This document shows positions 1 through 11,233 of a DNA stretch of 64,000 nt, one piece after another. The stretch is from Acanthamoeba sp. SK_2022b (lineage: Eukaryota; Discosea; Longamoebia; Acanthamoebidae): contig JANDJZ010000088.1 in assembly GCA_027943245.1 (NCBI GenBank), positions 5,001-69,000 on the forward strand, written 5' to 3'. Numbering within the stretch: the first letter of the stretch is position 1; the number at the start of each line of letters is the position of its first letter. The notes below the pieces were generated by a model, which saw only the letters and a program-made list of their open reading frames with translations, ran no database searches and was not told the DNA's origin. A program made the position numbers and the translations under genes.

Positions 1-1
1 C

Positions 2-229
2 AAGTGGCACTTCCTCAAAGCGTGCCTGCCTCGATTCCTCTTCGACATCGGACCGCTCAGTCGCGACTGGCACGCGCAGGAGCGCAAGGCACAGCCTTCG
101 CCCTCCCAGGACGAGGACGAGGACGTCGAGAGCGCGGATGAGGACGACGAGTGGGAGGAGGTCTCCCTCGCTTACCTTGTGGGGCCGCTTCTCCGTGGCC
201 TGCTGCGTGCGCTCAAGCGCGCGTCGTAA
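2..229 (+). CDS. 3' end of an unrecognised gene (partial)
   Basis: An open frame runs into the window from the left edge and stops at TAA 227-229, giving 75 residues. It starts KWHFLKACLPRF, then has an acidic stretch (DEDEDVESADEDDEWEEV), and ends with a leucine/arginine-rich helix ending LKRAS. The strong G/C third-position bias matches the confirmed genes nearby. I do not recognise a family from this tail alone. The 297 bases that follow (230-526) look like a 3' UTR plus the promoter of the next gene and hold nothing else that I can identify. Confidence 0.55.
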   Translation, partial: KWHFLKACLPRFLFDIGPLSRDWHAQERKAQPSPSQDEDEDVESADEDDEWEEVSLAYLVGPLLRGLLRALKRAS

Positions 230-526
230 GCAGCTGTGATTTTTGCGTTTACGCTTTTCTCAATCATTTTCTTTTTCAAACTTTCTCTTACCGGCGCAAC
301 CGAAAAATCGAACAACCGACGTGTTTTCGCTCCGTAGCTCTCCAAGTGCCTTGCGGTTGGCCGCAGTTCAAAAGCCCTGCAACAAAGCGGGCCCACCCGT
401 TCCTATCCATTCTCCTTTCTCTGCTCTGTACAACTGCAATGCTGCCACGACCTCCACCCACACCAGCGCTCCTTCCTCACTCACGTACGCTTCGCCTGCA
501 TATATTTTCGTAATTACCCTTATTTT

Positions 527-2840
527 ATGAATAAAATAAATAATATCAATCATGCAACTGTAGAAGCCAAGGTCGCCGCCAGCAGGAGTGGCTGGCGGTG
601 GCTGCGAGGGGCAGCAACGGTGGCCGCACTTGCCGGGGCGGCGCTCGTATTTGCGTGCGCCTTGTGGGCACACTTCGTCACCGTCCCGCCAAACACCTGC
701 CGCTCGCCACGATCTGACGGCTTCCTCTACGCCGTGCCCCTCCTGGGCTCGTCCAGCGGTCCCCACACTCCCAGGTACGGTTCAGTGTACTGTGTAGCGC
801 TTCCCTCTTGAGCTTTTGTTTGAGCCAAGCCTGAGCTGCTGTGTAGTGCTGCCAACATGATCGTGCGAGCGGAGCGACCCGACGAGGATCGCCTCTACGC
901 CTTCATTCATCATGACGAATTAAACAAGCCCTACCTCGAGAACGTGTTCCCGGTGCTCTTCGTGCATGGCCATGCCGGGGAGTGGCAGCAAGGCAAGCAC
1001 CTGGCGCATGTGTTCGACCGGAAAGAGTTTCAGGTTCCCGACCACATGCAGGTATCAGGCTCCACCCTCTCTCCCACACCACTAGAAAGCAACTCACACG
1101 CAACCACATACAACCACACACACACGCAACCACAAAATCACAATCACTGACCAGGCCAAATGATTGCAGGTGCGTGTGTTCACAATCAATTTTGCGAAGC
1201 GGCAGATGGCATGCCGCGGCGACCTGCTGGGCCAGCAAGCGCACTTTGTCAATCAGTGCATTCGCTACATTCTCCACGAATATCTCCGGGTAGGGGCCTT
1301 GGGCTGCCCGCGCACCACATCTTCGCCAAAATGTCGCGATATTGCTGACATAGGTGTCGCTCATCCGCAGGGGGCCGTGCCTTCGGTCGTGGTCGTCGGG
1401 CACAGCATGGGCGGCCTGGTGAGCAGGGCGAGCATGATGCAGAGCAATTACCTTCCGGGTTCGATCTCAGCCCTGGTCACCCTGGGCACGCCCCATCGCC
1501 TCACGTACGCTCTTCTGCGCTCTATCCGACGACTCTACGCTGACGAACAGTTTTCGTTTGAAACAGGTCCCTTCAGTTTGACCGCACACTGTTCCACTTC
1601 TACTGGGAGCTGCAGCGATTTATGGACACTCAACCTGAAGGTATGTGGCTACGACCGGCTGTGTGCGCCACCAAGCCAAGTGGTGGCTGTGTGCGCTTGC
1701 TCTGCCTGACTTGACTTGCCTCTTCGCAGTGGCCAACTCGGCCAAGATATTGTCGATCTCCGGCGGATGGCGAGACACGATGATCGCCGTACGTTGCCTC
1801 CCGGCGCCCTGTGGGTAACCGCAATGTGGATCTGATCAGTTGGTTAACGTGTGTCCGAATGCTAGGGCGAAGCGTCGGTGCTCTCATCGATCGTGCCAGA
1901 GGCCAATGGGCTGTTTGTGATGACGTCGGCCATTCCGGGGCTCTGGGCGTCGGTGGACCATGATGGCCTCTACAACTGCGAACAGGTTTCCCCCGTCGCT
2001 TGACCGCGCCTTGACAGAGGGTTGCGTTGACTGAGTACACCCCTGCATGATCGAACGGCGTAGCTGCTCACGATATTGGTGCGATGCCTTCTCGACGTCA
2101 TGAAGACGCGCAACGAGACCGCGATCATGCCGCTCTTCCGGAAGCACTTCACCAGCAACGTGCCCGAAGCGCTTGGGCTGCGGCCAAACGTCGAAAAGGC
2201 AAGGAAAACGTCGCCCTTTACTGAGGTAGCCGCCCGCCTTCTGCGACAGCCAAACAGCAACCTGTGCACTCAACCCCAATCTACAGGTCTCGGGCAGTGT
2301 ACAGACGCAACCGGCCATGACCGGTTATCTGCCGCTATTGACGTTGGGTGGTCGCAACGCTGGCCAATCCTTCTCGATTCAACTCGACAAATGGTATACA
2401 TGGCATATTTGATTAATAATTATTTATTTAATTTGTATTTGTTTCTGCATTGTACAAACTTTTCCTCATACAGGAAGGAGCGGCACAACCACGCGACATT
2501 GGCCATCACCACGACTTGGCCGAGTTCGGCGCTCACTGTGAGGCTTGTCGGCCAGGTACTAGCGGCTATGTTGATCGTTCACCTGATAAGCATTGGATCG
2601 CCAGCTGGACTTTAACTGTGCCAACGTTTGCGGTTGGACAGGCCAACGGAAGGCAGGAGACGGTGTCCCGGCGGGAGTGGGGCAGTCTTGTCGCGGACGC
2701 GGCTGCCGAGCGAGCCTACAAGTCGGGCGAGCCTCCTCGCACCACCCAAGTCCTGCTCCTCCGCTCGGGCGAGCTCCAAGGTTGCCCTCCATACACATTC
2801 AACCGCAAGCCCATCTTGTCATGACGCCGCCAACGCACAC

Positions 2841-2909
<69 letters not shown>

Positions 2910-3610
2910 CACCTTCCAGAGTTTTCTGAGGTCAGAATCGAAGTGAGCGCTGCTGTGAAGCACGGCGGAGATCAGACCAAGGCGCTGGTGCAGGTCTTCA
3001 ATGTCGCGCCTGCGCTCCTCTCTGATAGCATCCTTCCCGAGTTCTATCTGCTCAGCACGTTCACGCCTTCGTGCCTGGCCGACCCCTCTGGTTCGAGATT
3101 TCCCCTGCGGTGATTGATTGGTTAATCAATTGGTTGACTCCTTGCCTCAATTGATGCATTACTATCAGCCAAGGAATGCCGGGACAGCACAACGCATCCC
3201 ATGGTAACGCACCTCCCGTTGGACGCCCAGTGGCTGCCCCAGCAACTTCACATCCGCATGGTCCCGTCGCAGTCGATGTCCGAAGGCGCCGAGGTTAGAC
3301 TCGCCCCCCATCTTCCCTCACCTGCCGCCATGCCTTCAGTCCCAGCGCTTGTCAGTTGCTGAGCGTCGTCTCCTTTGCTTCGCCGGCGATCCGCAGCCGC
3401 TGTTCCTGCCGACGGTCTTCCAGTACTACGAGTGCAGCAACAGCAGCCACCTGACCATGCGCGACGAGTCGACACACGTGCTGCCCGAGCCAGACCTGCC
3501 CGTGCTCGATGGCGGCGTGACCATTCGCTTCCACACGCGCGCCATACCCGCCGGTACTCCTCCCTCTCCCCTCGGATTCCCAAAGCTCCACGTGGCCTCA
3601 CCCTTGCCCT

Positions 3611-3667
<57 letters not shown>

Positions 3668-5407
3668 CTCGCCAGCGGCGACTGATGCATGCGAAGGCAA
3701 GTGTCACCACCTGGTGCTCCTCACCGATCCCCGGTTCTCGTACCAGGTACGTCCTCGCATGTACGTCATATATCCGCCTGACAGGGAGGAGCTCATTGAT
3801 GAGAGCGTGCGTGTGCGTGCGTGTGCGTGCGTGTGCTGTGAAGGTCACGCTAGAGAAGGACTACGTGAGCTATGTGACGGGCTTCCTGGGCATGTACATC
3901 GCCCTGCTCATCCCATCGGCCTTTGTCTGGTATTTTGCCGCCCTCGCCTACCAATTCCACTGCTGGCGCGTCATCGGTACCCGACCCCCCTTTGAGCCTA
4001 GTTAGCACGCATGTGTAGATGTGCGTTGACAATGGCGTCGCCTCTATGCGTGCGTGGTCCTGTTTTCGCTGCAGGTTCGTTTCCTCCGTTGGTGGCGTCG
4101 CTGCATCGGTTGGCGGCACACTTCAGCGGGATCTTCGTCGCCGCATACGTCCTGGCACGGCTGCTCCCCTACCTCCAGCTGCAAACCGTCAAGTCGGGCG
4201 AGAACGTTCTGTCGTGGACCCTCACCACCGATCGAGACTCCGCGCTCCCCTCACACCTCTTCCTGGTACGTCCCGCGAACGAAGCCTCGCAAGCCGCTTG
4301 CACTCGACGCACACGCAGGCACGAGACAAGCACATGACATGAGCGAGCTCATGCCACGTCATCTTTGGCCAGGTCATCCCGTTCCTATCGTGCATCGTGG
4401 TGCTTGGTATGGGCTATGCCCAGGCGATCGCCCTAACACTCGGCGCTCCCGCCCTGTACGCCTCGCCCGATCTCCATTAGAATATTGATGAATTTTATTT
4501 TATTTATCTACTTATTGGTTATCTATCTTCGTGATGGATCTGGAGCAGGAAAAGGCTGGGGGCGTGTCGTGCGTGCGTGGTGGGCATCGTCCTGCGCATG
4601 CTCTCCCTCTTTGGCCAGCGAGCCGCCAAGCGGGCCGGTCACGCGTGCAAGTCACTCGTGCGCTCGGCCGTCTTCCGGCTGGGCGTCTACCTGCTCGTGA
4701 CGCTGTGTAGCCTCGTCGACAGCCTCTACGTGTGGATTCCCCTCGTCGTCGTCCTCACCGCCTATCGTCCCAACCATTCGCAAGAGGTTCATGCCCTCCC
4801 CCATTCTGCTTATCTCTCCCTCCTCCACCACTTGAAGCTTCGCTCATGATGAGCTGGCTGTCGGGAGGAGCAGAAGACGTCGGGCTGGCATTTCAGGCGG
4901 ACGTGGGCGGTGTTGTTCCTGCTGAGGATCGTGCAGTCGTTCGTGTGCCTCAACAACCCGTTCAAGCTGTACCCATGGGCGCGCGAGCTCCGCTTCGACT
5001 CGTTCATCGCCTTGGCCCTCGCCCCGCTCCTCTTTGGCTGCCACGCGGTCTGCATCACGAACGCGGCGCTGCCCAGGGACCGCCTCATGACGTGCGCATC
5101 GCTTGCCCTTACCACTTCTCCCCTCCCCAACGCGCAGCAACCGTCTCACACTACTCGATTGGGCGAGAGTAGGTATGCTCCTCTGGCGTGCCTTTCGTAC
5201 ATACTCCTCTTCTGCATGCATGCCCCCTTCAAGTGCGTTGTCCCCTCCCTCCTTCTACGATTTGGTACAGCGGTGGCGCTGCAGTTTACTGAAGAAGACC
5301 TGTTCATGCGCGCGTGCAGGATCACGACCGTCTACTCGTGCTACGCCCTGTTCATGTTCTTCTGCGTGGCCTTCCACCGATGGCGGAAGCGCAACGGGCT
5401 GGCATAA
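527..5407 (+). CDS. GPI inositol-deacylase, PGAP1/Bst1 family, many introns
   Basis: PGAP1/Bst1 enzymes are ER membrane lipases that remove the acyl chain from the inositol of GPI anchors. Exons that splice in frame include 527-774, 847-1051, 1170-1289, 1371-1504, 1567-1640, 1730-1788, 1866-1985 and one from 2064. The N-terminus has one membrane segment (about residues 25-48), then PVLFVHGHAGEW and the nucleophile motif VVVVGHSMGGLVSRA, then QFDRTLFHFYWE, as in PGAP1. After a beta-rich middle region, the last third (about 3850-5400) encodes at least six hydrophobic helices, and the protein ends RWRKRNGLA, a basic tail. Introns carry CA and GT microsatellites and two AT-rich blocks (about 2400-2460 and 4485-4530). 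The ATG at 527 leads the first in-frame exon, but a start further downstream is possible because its first codons lie in AT-rich sequence. Confidence 0.85.
2843..2908 (+). repeat. (CA)n microsatellite in a PGAP1 intron
   Basis: An uninterrupted CA dinucleotide tract of about 66 bases. It lies in the intron just upstream of the exon that begins near 2920. Confidence 0.95.
3613..3666 (+). repeat. (GT)n microsatellite in a PGAP1 intron
   Basis: An uninterrupted GT tract of about 54 bases. It is unusual for the window because it reads GT, not CA, on the coding strand of its host gene. Confidence 0.95.
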
Positions 5408-5898
5408 GCTTTCCCTCCCATCATCAACGCACTCTGAACACTGCGCTTTCTTTTTATGTTCATTCTCTGAGATGCGAGAGAGAGCCGCCGAGAGCTCTCC
5501 TGTCTGATCGCTCAACCTTTGAACAGGTTGGTTGCTTCCTGTGGCGGAGGCTTGAGCGCAAAACAAGCGGAAAATGCGGGAAAATCTGGAGGCAAACGCA
5601 GTTAGCGCCAAACCTGCCAACTTTCGCTCGATTCGAGCCGGTAGAGATGGGCAAATGGTGGCAGGTCGAGACCTCGGGGAGAGCTGGCGATGAAAGGGAT
5701 GTGGCAACTTCCTCGCCTCCTTCCCCTCCTCGTTCTCCGTTCCTTCTTTTATAAAGCCGCACGCCGTAAACGTTGTTCACACCCACACCCACCTGCCAAG
5801 CCCCTCCTAGAATCATAACGCCTCTACTTTACACATCATCTCTCTACTCCTTTCGGTCCTTTCTCTCTCCCTGCTTCATCTCTCACACAATTTCCTGA
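5408..5898. other. Intergenic region between PGAP1 and the class 3 lipase gene
   Basis: This 491-base gap holds the presumed PGAP1 3' UTR and the lipase promoter. It is pyrimidine-rich near its right end (CTC/TTC runs at 5820-5895), as expected for a 5' UTR here. The only recognisable element is a TATA-like box near 5750. Confidence 0.6.
5747..5756 (+). promoter_or_regulatory. TATA-like box upstream of the lipase gene
   Basis: The sequence TTTTATAAAG lies about 143 bases before the ATG at 5899, and a pyrimidine-rich leader follows it. The position fits a TATA box if the 5' UTR is about 110 bases long. This is inference from motif and location only. Confidence 0.45.
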
Positions 5899-7237
5899 AT
5901 GGAGGACAAATCTCTTGCCGCCCTTACCCTCTGGGAGTGCCTTGATGGGCGACAGCGAGGGCGACTCTCGAACAAGTTGAAGCTGAAGAAAGATAAGATT
6001 ACCCCCTCACCACCGCCGGCGGGCGATCCCAAGGGCCAAGGCGTGCCAGGCTACGTAGACGTGGGCATCACGCAGGCTTCGGCCGAGGCCACGCTGGCCG
6101 TCGCGTGGAAGATCGGAGCCGATGCCTGGAAGCAGGCCCAGAACGAGGGCGCCACCATGTACGTGAGCTTGCATAGCCACCACCCCACGGAGGACAACAA
6201 CAACAGCAACAAGCACGACATCTCCCGACTTCCCATCAACGCTCCCGAAGGTACGTTTGTCTGCGGTGCGTGAGCGACGTCGTGCTTGTGCTGAGAGCAA
6301 ACGGTGTGTGCACAATCGCAGGCAACGCGCAGTTCCCCGCCGCCAAGATGAACCTGGGCGGCAGCCTGCGGGCCGGCCTCGCGGCGCGAATCCTCAAGGT
6401 CACCAAGACCAAGAAGGCCGTCAAGACGGGCGAGACGGGCGATGCCCCGACGCCCACGGCCGGCGATGCCGACCTGCCCAGCGACGACGACGTGGCGGTG
6501 CTGGCCAAGAGCGAGGTGGTCAACGTTGTGACGGGCAGCCTCGAGAGGACGTGGAGCATGCAGATCGAGAGGGTCTCGGTCATGCTCAACACCAGCGCCA
6601 TCCCGCTCACCCCTCCCCAGGCCAACGTGGTGGTGAGCGCCCACGACCAGCCGATGGTGGCCGCGGGCGCGACGCGCGAGGAGGCGGTCGCGACGCTGAG
6701 GGACGACTACGACGACATGACCTCCGAGGAGAGGGAGGCCGCCTTCGCCTCGCTGTGGGGCGCGCTGTCCGAGGCCGAGCGCGCGCGGCTGCGACCGCAC
6801 CTCACGGCCAACAACCGTGGCCGCGAGATCGTGCCCGAGCGCAGGCGCGACGCCAAGAAGACGTCTAAGGCAGCCCTCGCCAGGGCCAAGCAGACCAAGA
6901 AGGAGGTCAAGCTCAAGAAGACCAAGGCCTCCGTGGCCGCGGTGATGACCGAAGAGGAGACCACTACGCCGACGCGGGAGAAGCCCGCGAAGAAGAGCAG
7001 GAACGCGAGGACGGCCGTGCTCATCCCCAGCACGATCGAGCCGCAGCTGGAGGCGGCAGCGGCCGCGCAGCTCGTCGGCGACGGCGACAACGACCAAAGC
7101 GACAGCGACCTCGACGCGGAGGACTGGGTCATGCTCGCCTCCTCCGAGACCGGAGAGCCCGCCGTCAACGAGGACGACGTCTCCACCGTTTCCCTCTCGT
7201 TCGTCCAAGTGTCGTCCACCATTCAACCTTCGGTACC

Positions 7238-7282
<45 letters not shown>

Positions 7283-8806
7283 CAAGAAATCGAGAGAGAG
7301 AGAGAGAGAGAGATGAGCATTGGCTAACGGAAAGGCGGGGGTTGGGGTGGAGTAGGTCGTGTGGAACCTCACGGCGACGGAGTACTACGACTGGATCGGA
7401 GTCGTGGATGCTGAGACCGACGAGACCGTGGCCAAGGTGTCCATCAACAGCCTCGTCTCGTGGACCAATCCCGTGGGCGCCCACTCGTGGACCGAGACCA
7501 TGACCACCGTCGCCAAGGTACCACTCCCTTCCCTCTTTGTACATCGAGCGAGTGCCCACTCACACCTGCGTCGTCGTCGCCATCATCGCCGCCTGCAGAA
7601 GAAGGGCCTGTCCAAGAAGTACTACGCCGTGATGTGGCGATGGCACGAGGAGGCCAATGAGTACCACGCCCTGGGCTACAGCTCCAACATCATTCGCTCC
7701 ATCGTGTCCATGGGTATGCCCCCCTTGTCCTTTGGCCTCTGTCCTGTCGCGCAAATACGGCGAGGCTGACCGATGTCGGGTGGTGTGCGGTTGCGCAGAG
7801 AGGAGGGAGCTGGTGCGACAGAACGTGTCAGCGTCAGAGCACATGTCCACGGTGTACAAGGATGAGTCGCTCGAGTGCGCACAGCTCGCCTGCGCGGCCT
7901 ACCAATGCTACGACTCCCTCACCTGCGCCCTCCCGCCTCCCCTCGAGGTTCGCCACCCCCCCCCCCCGTTTTCGCCCTTGTCGCGCGTGTCGTGTGGCTC
8001 ATGAGATCATTTTTGTGTCGACACATCACAGGCGGTGTACAAGATCGCGAACGCCAAGACGGACACGCAGGGCTTCGTGGCGCTCGACAAGTCGCGGGGC
8101 ATCGCCTACGTGGCCTTCAAGGGCTCGTGGGAGCTGGCCGACTTCATGAACGACGCCGACCTGTTCCTCGGCCCCTTTGTCGACAACCCGCAGCTCAAGG
8201 CGCAGTTCATGATGGTCGAGTGCTGGAAATCGGTCAAGGACCCGCTCCTCGAGCTGCTCCTCAAATACCTCAAAGGTATTATTTAATGTATTTTGAATTT
8301 TATTATTATTTCCTATTTTCATGATAACTTGATAGATTTTAACAAGCTCTTTTTTGATTCTACCATACAACAGACAAGACGATCAGCAAGATCACAATCA
8401 CGGGCCACAGCTTGGGCGCCGCCTTGGCGTGCATGATGATGGAGTGGATCCTCCACGACACCCGCTTCGATCCCTACAAGTTCACCTCCGCCAGCCTCAA
8501 GCTCTTCACCTTTGCTTGTCCCAGGTACCTGCGACCCACAACGCACGCAACGCACGCCACACAGCTTCTCACCGACACAACAACAGGTCGTTCGATTGGG
8601 CAGCGAATGCAGACTCGGTGAAGCAGCTGGACAAGGACCGGGCGACGATGCTCAGCTTCGTGGACCAGAACGACCCGGTGGCCACGGGTGCCTGGGGCTT
8701 CCTCAAGTACTTTGGCTACTACCACGTGGGCAGCGTCGTCCTCCTGGAGGGCTCCGGCCACGCCATGAGCAACTATATCAACCTCATCAAGGCTCTCACG
8801 CCCTGA
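5899..8806 (+). CDS. Class 3 lipase domain protein with a long basic/acidic N-terminal region
   Basis: The C-terminal half is an alpha/beta-hydrolase of the fungal class 3 lipase type. It has VAFKGSWELADFMNDAD, the nucleophile elbow ITITGHSLGAALACM, SFVDQNDPVATG for the acid, and LEGSGHAMSNY for the catalytic histidine. Such enzymes cleave triacylglycerols or phospholipids. The N-terminal about 450 residues are different: after a first exon ending near 6250, a long exon (about 6320-7230) encodes a lysine-rich linker, then an acidic segment. Two beta-rich exons follow (VVWNLTATEYYDWIGVVDAE and KKYYAVMWRWHEE), possibly a C2- or SKICH-like module. There is no signal peptide, so it is probably cytosolic or attached peripherally to membranes. 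An AT-rich intron occupies about 8278-8370. The stop is TGA 8804-8806. Confidence 0.82.
7239..7313 (+). repeat. (AC)n then (GA)n compound microsatellite in a lipase intron
   Basis: An AC tract at 7239-7281 is followed, after a 10-base spacer, by a GA tract at 7292-7313. Both lie in the intron between the acidic exon and VVWNLTATEY. Confidence 0.93.
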
Positions 8807-9384
8807 TCACCCCTCCCCCTCTCTTTGTTTCGTACATCAACCACACCATTAAAGTCGATGCGATGCGTCGACAACCACAGAACTCCCAAACAAACGCTGA
8901 GCCACCTGGAGCCAACTTGAAGCCAGCTCACCACAGAAGAGACGGGATTCCACCCCGCAACTACTCTGGGACTTCTGGAACCTGGAGCACAAACCCAGTT
9001 TACATCACCTCCTCACCAAGTATCGTTGGGGTTGGTGATCTGGGGCACTCGACTCCACAGCGTGGAATCTTCAGGATCTAGTAATTCTCAAGACCGGCGC
9101 AGAGCCATCAGGTCGTCATGTAGTCCTTTGCAGTCCTCGTCAGTCGGACATGGCACTTGCAGGGGACGTGCCTTTAGCTTTGAGGCACTTCGTTTGGTGG
9201 ACATCAAGATAACTGCTTATCTTCCTTCAAAAAGGAGAAAAGACGAAATTGCGCACACGACCCTTGCAGCTGCATTTTTGCTGTGAATCCGTTTTATGTG
9301 TTGAAGAGACGATGAACCTTTCACGAAAGGTCACGACGGGGAGGTCAGCCTTGGAGGGCTGTTTTTTTCTTTTCTTTTTGTTTT
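8807..9384. other. Convergent intergenic region between the lipase and SEC-C genes
   Basis: These 578 bases separate two genes whose 3' ends face each other. An ATTAAA near 8849 could be the lipase polyadenylation signal. A T-rich stretch at 9361-9386 lies right after the stop of the minus-strand gene. No coding or RNA gene could be supported. Confidence 0.6.
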
Positions 9385-10898
9385 TTAGTTTTCGTACTTG
9401 TTCCAGCAGCAGTTCTTGAACTTCTTGCCGCTCGAGCAGGCCGGGCACGGCTCGTTCCTGCCCACCTTGGGCCTCTTCCGGTCATCCTTGATGCCGAGCT
9501 TGGGCGCCGCAAACTATCATGGTTGGTTGCCCCCCACCGATTCGTGTGTTGCGCGGTCAGATCAGGGCTCGACCGAGAGTTGTTGTTTAGTGTAGCGTGC
9601 GTGTACCTTGACGAGATTTCGGACGTACTGCTCCCTGGCAGCCTCGTCGGCCTTCTGCTTGTCTTCGAACTCCTTGGCCTCCCTCTCGGTCGTGGGGAAT
9701 CCATTCTTGAGCCTCACGATCTGCTCCGCCGTCAGCTTGCCCTGTTGGATGGGCGGGTGGGCCATGTCAGTCTCAGTTATGGCCACGCACAGAGCAGTGC
9801 ACCGAAACGTTTCTGGGAAAGACGAGAGGGGGAGCGCACGTTGAGGTAGCGGACGATGAACTGGTCGAACTGGTCGTTGATGTCGGGGTACTCGACCTTC
9901 ATCTGCTCGTAGCCGGACTCGTGGAGGTCATCGCCGACCTTGAGCGTGAGGTCGTAGATGCCGCTCCACACGAGCGCGCCGTAGGTCTCCTTGCTCTTGT
10001 AGGCCAGCGACAGCTTCTTGCTCAGATCGGCCTGCAGCGTCTTGATCGGCACGTTGATCTGTAGTCGTCGTCATGTGAGTCATGTGCGCCATTGGTGGGT
10101 GTGTGTGTGTGGGTGGGTGGGTGGGTGTGTGTGGGCAAGGTGGGGGCACCTCGAGGTGGGCGTTCTCGCAGCGCCAGATCTCGAGGGTCTCGGTCTTGAC
10201 GTGTCCGTCGAGCTGCAGCTTGAAGTTGGTGCAGCGCTCTGTGACAGCCGCCGTCCATGAGCACGACGGGCAGCTCGAAAAGGAACTGGACCCACGAGGG
10301 AGAGGAGAGGGTGGGGGAAGGGGCATCGCGTACCGACGAGCACCTTGGTGCAGGGAGCGGAGACGGTGTAGGTGCCGTCGTGGCAGTCCTTGAAGTAGAC
10401 GGTGGCGCCGTCGGTGTAGGCATCGCCGAGCGACTTGGTCGTGCCCTTCTCTCCGGTCTTTTGTCCGTTGCGAAAAAAATTAATTACAATTTAAAAGCTA
10501 AAAGCATGGAAAAATAAAATAAAATAAAATAAAAACATTACAACGGGATTAGGGAGCTAAGCGTACCACGAGGAAGACCTGGTTCTTCTGCTGAGTCTCG
10601 GCAAGGGCCTGCTCAATGCGCTGCTTCTCTTCCTCAGTGAATTCAGTGTCATCCTTGTTCATCACCACCCCAGCCGGCACGCCTGCTCACAGTGCGCAGA
10701 GCGATAATTGATTCAATTAAATCATTCTCGATCACATCAGGAATCAAAATTAACAACGGATGCTAACGGAAACGCTGAACGAGAACAATCGGCCATGAAC
10801 ACAAGCAGAAAACTTGATGGAGATGCCATAAAAAGCAGATGATTTTTGCGTTTGTAGCGGTAGCGGGAAGGGACACCTGTCTGCTTGGGAGCTTCCAT
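9385..10898 (-). CDS. Beta-helix (C-CAP/TBCC-like) protein with C-terminal SEC-C zinc motif
   Basis: Read on the minus strand, a short first exon (MEAPKQT, 10898-10877) joins GVPAGVVMNKDDTEF and an acidic, glutamine-rich helix. Next comes a repetitive beta region: VYFKDCHDGTYTVSAPCTK, then CTNFKLQLDGHVKTETLEI and WRCENAHLEINVPIKTLQ. This is the look of a right-handed beta-helix as in the C-terminal domain of adenylyl cyclase-associated protein or tubulin cofactor C. A helical region and a lysine-rich linker follow. The tail VGRNEPCPACSSGKKFKNCC is a textbook SEC-C zinc-binding motif (C-x-C...CC), found at the end of bacterial SecA and many other proteins. The stop TAA is at 9385-9387. The biochemical function is unknown. 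Intron blocks at about 10474-10560 (AT-rich) and 10080-10150 (GGGT-rich on the plus strand) interrupt it. Confidence 0.72.
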
Positions 10899-11233
10899 GT
10901 TTTGTTGTGATTGCTGTTGTTGTACAAAATGATAAGGAGGCTCTGCCGTTGGGTGTCGAAGAAGGACCAAGGTTGGGGGAGACCAGACGGTAACAGCCTT
11001 CAGCGCAACCCACCACACACTTCGTTGTGGTCGACGTTAATTTGGAGTTGCGAATTCTCCGCAAGAGCAACCATAAAGAGAAATTCGGGAAATCCATGAG
11101 GAAAACGATAAATGCGGTACTGCCCAATCAGGACGCCAGCCTTTGGGTTGCACGTGAGCCTGGCCAGACTTGGCGTTTCGTCGCACACCGTTTTTGGAAC
11201 TACTACCAACATTACATACAATCGAAGTACAGC
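10899..11233. other. Spacer between two minus-strand genes
   Basis: These 335 bases hold the expected 3' UTR of the pseudouridine synthase gene and the promoter of the SEC-C gene. I see no clear TATA box or RNA gene. The short open frames here do not continue a recognisable protein. Confidence 0.55.

Noticed and set aside
6051..7559. A 502-residue open frame on the minus strand
   Set aside because: It lies antisense to the lipase gene, is made of leucine/arginine/glycine shadow composition, and includes a translated GT tract (CVCVCV). The plus-strand frame has the recognisable domain and codon bias.
9000..9120. A short RNA gene in the lipase/SEC-C gap
   Set aside because: I looked for tRNA boxes and snoRNA C/D motifs and saw no convincing pairing or terminator.
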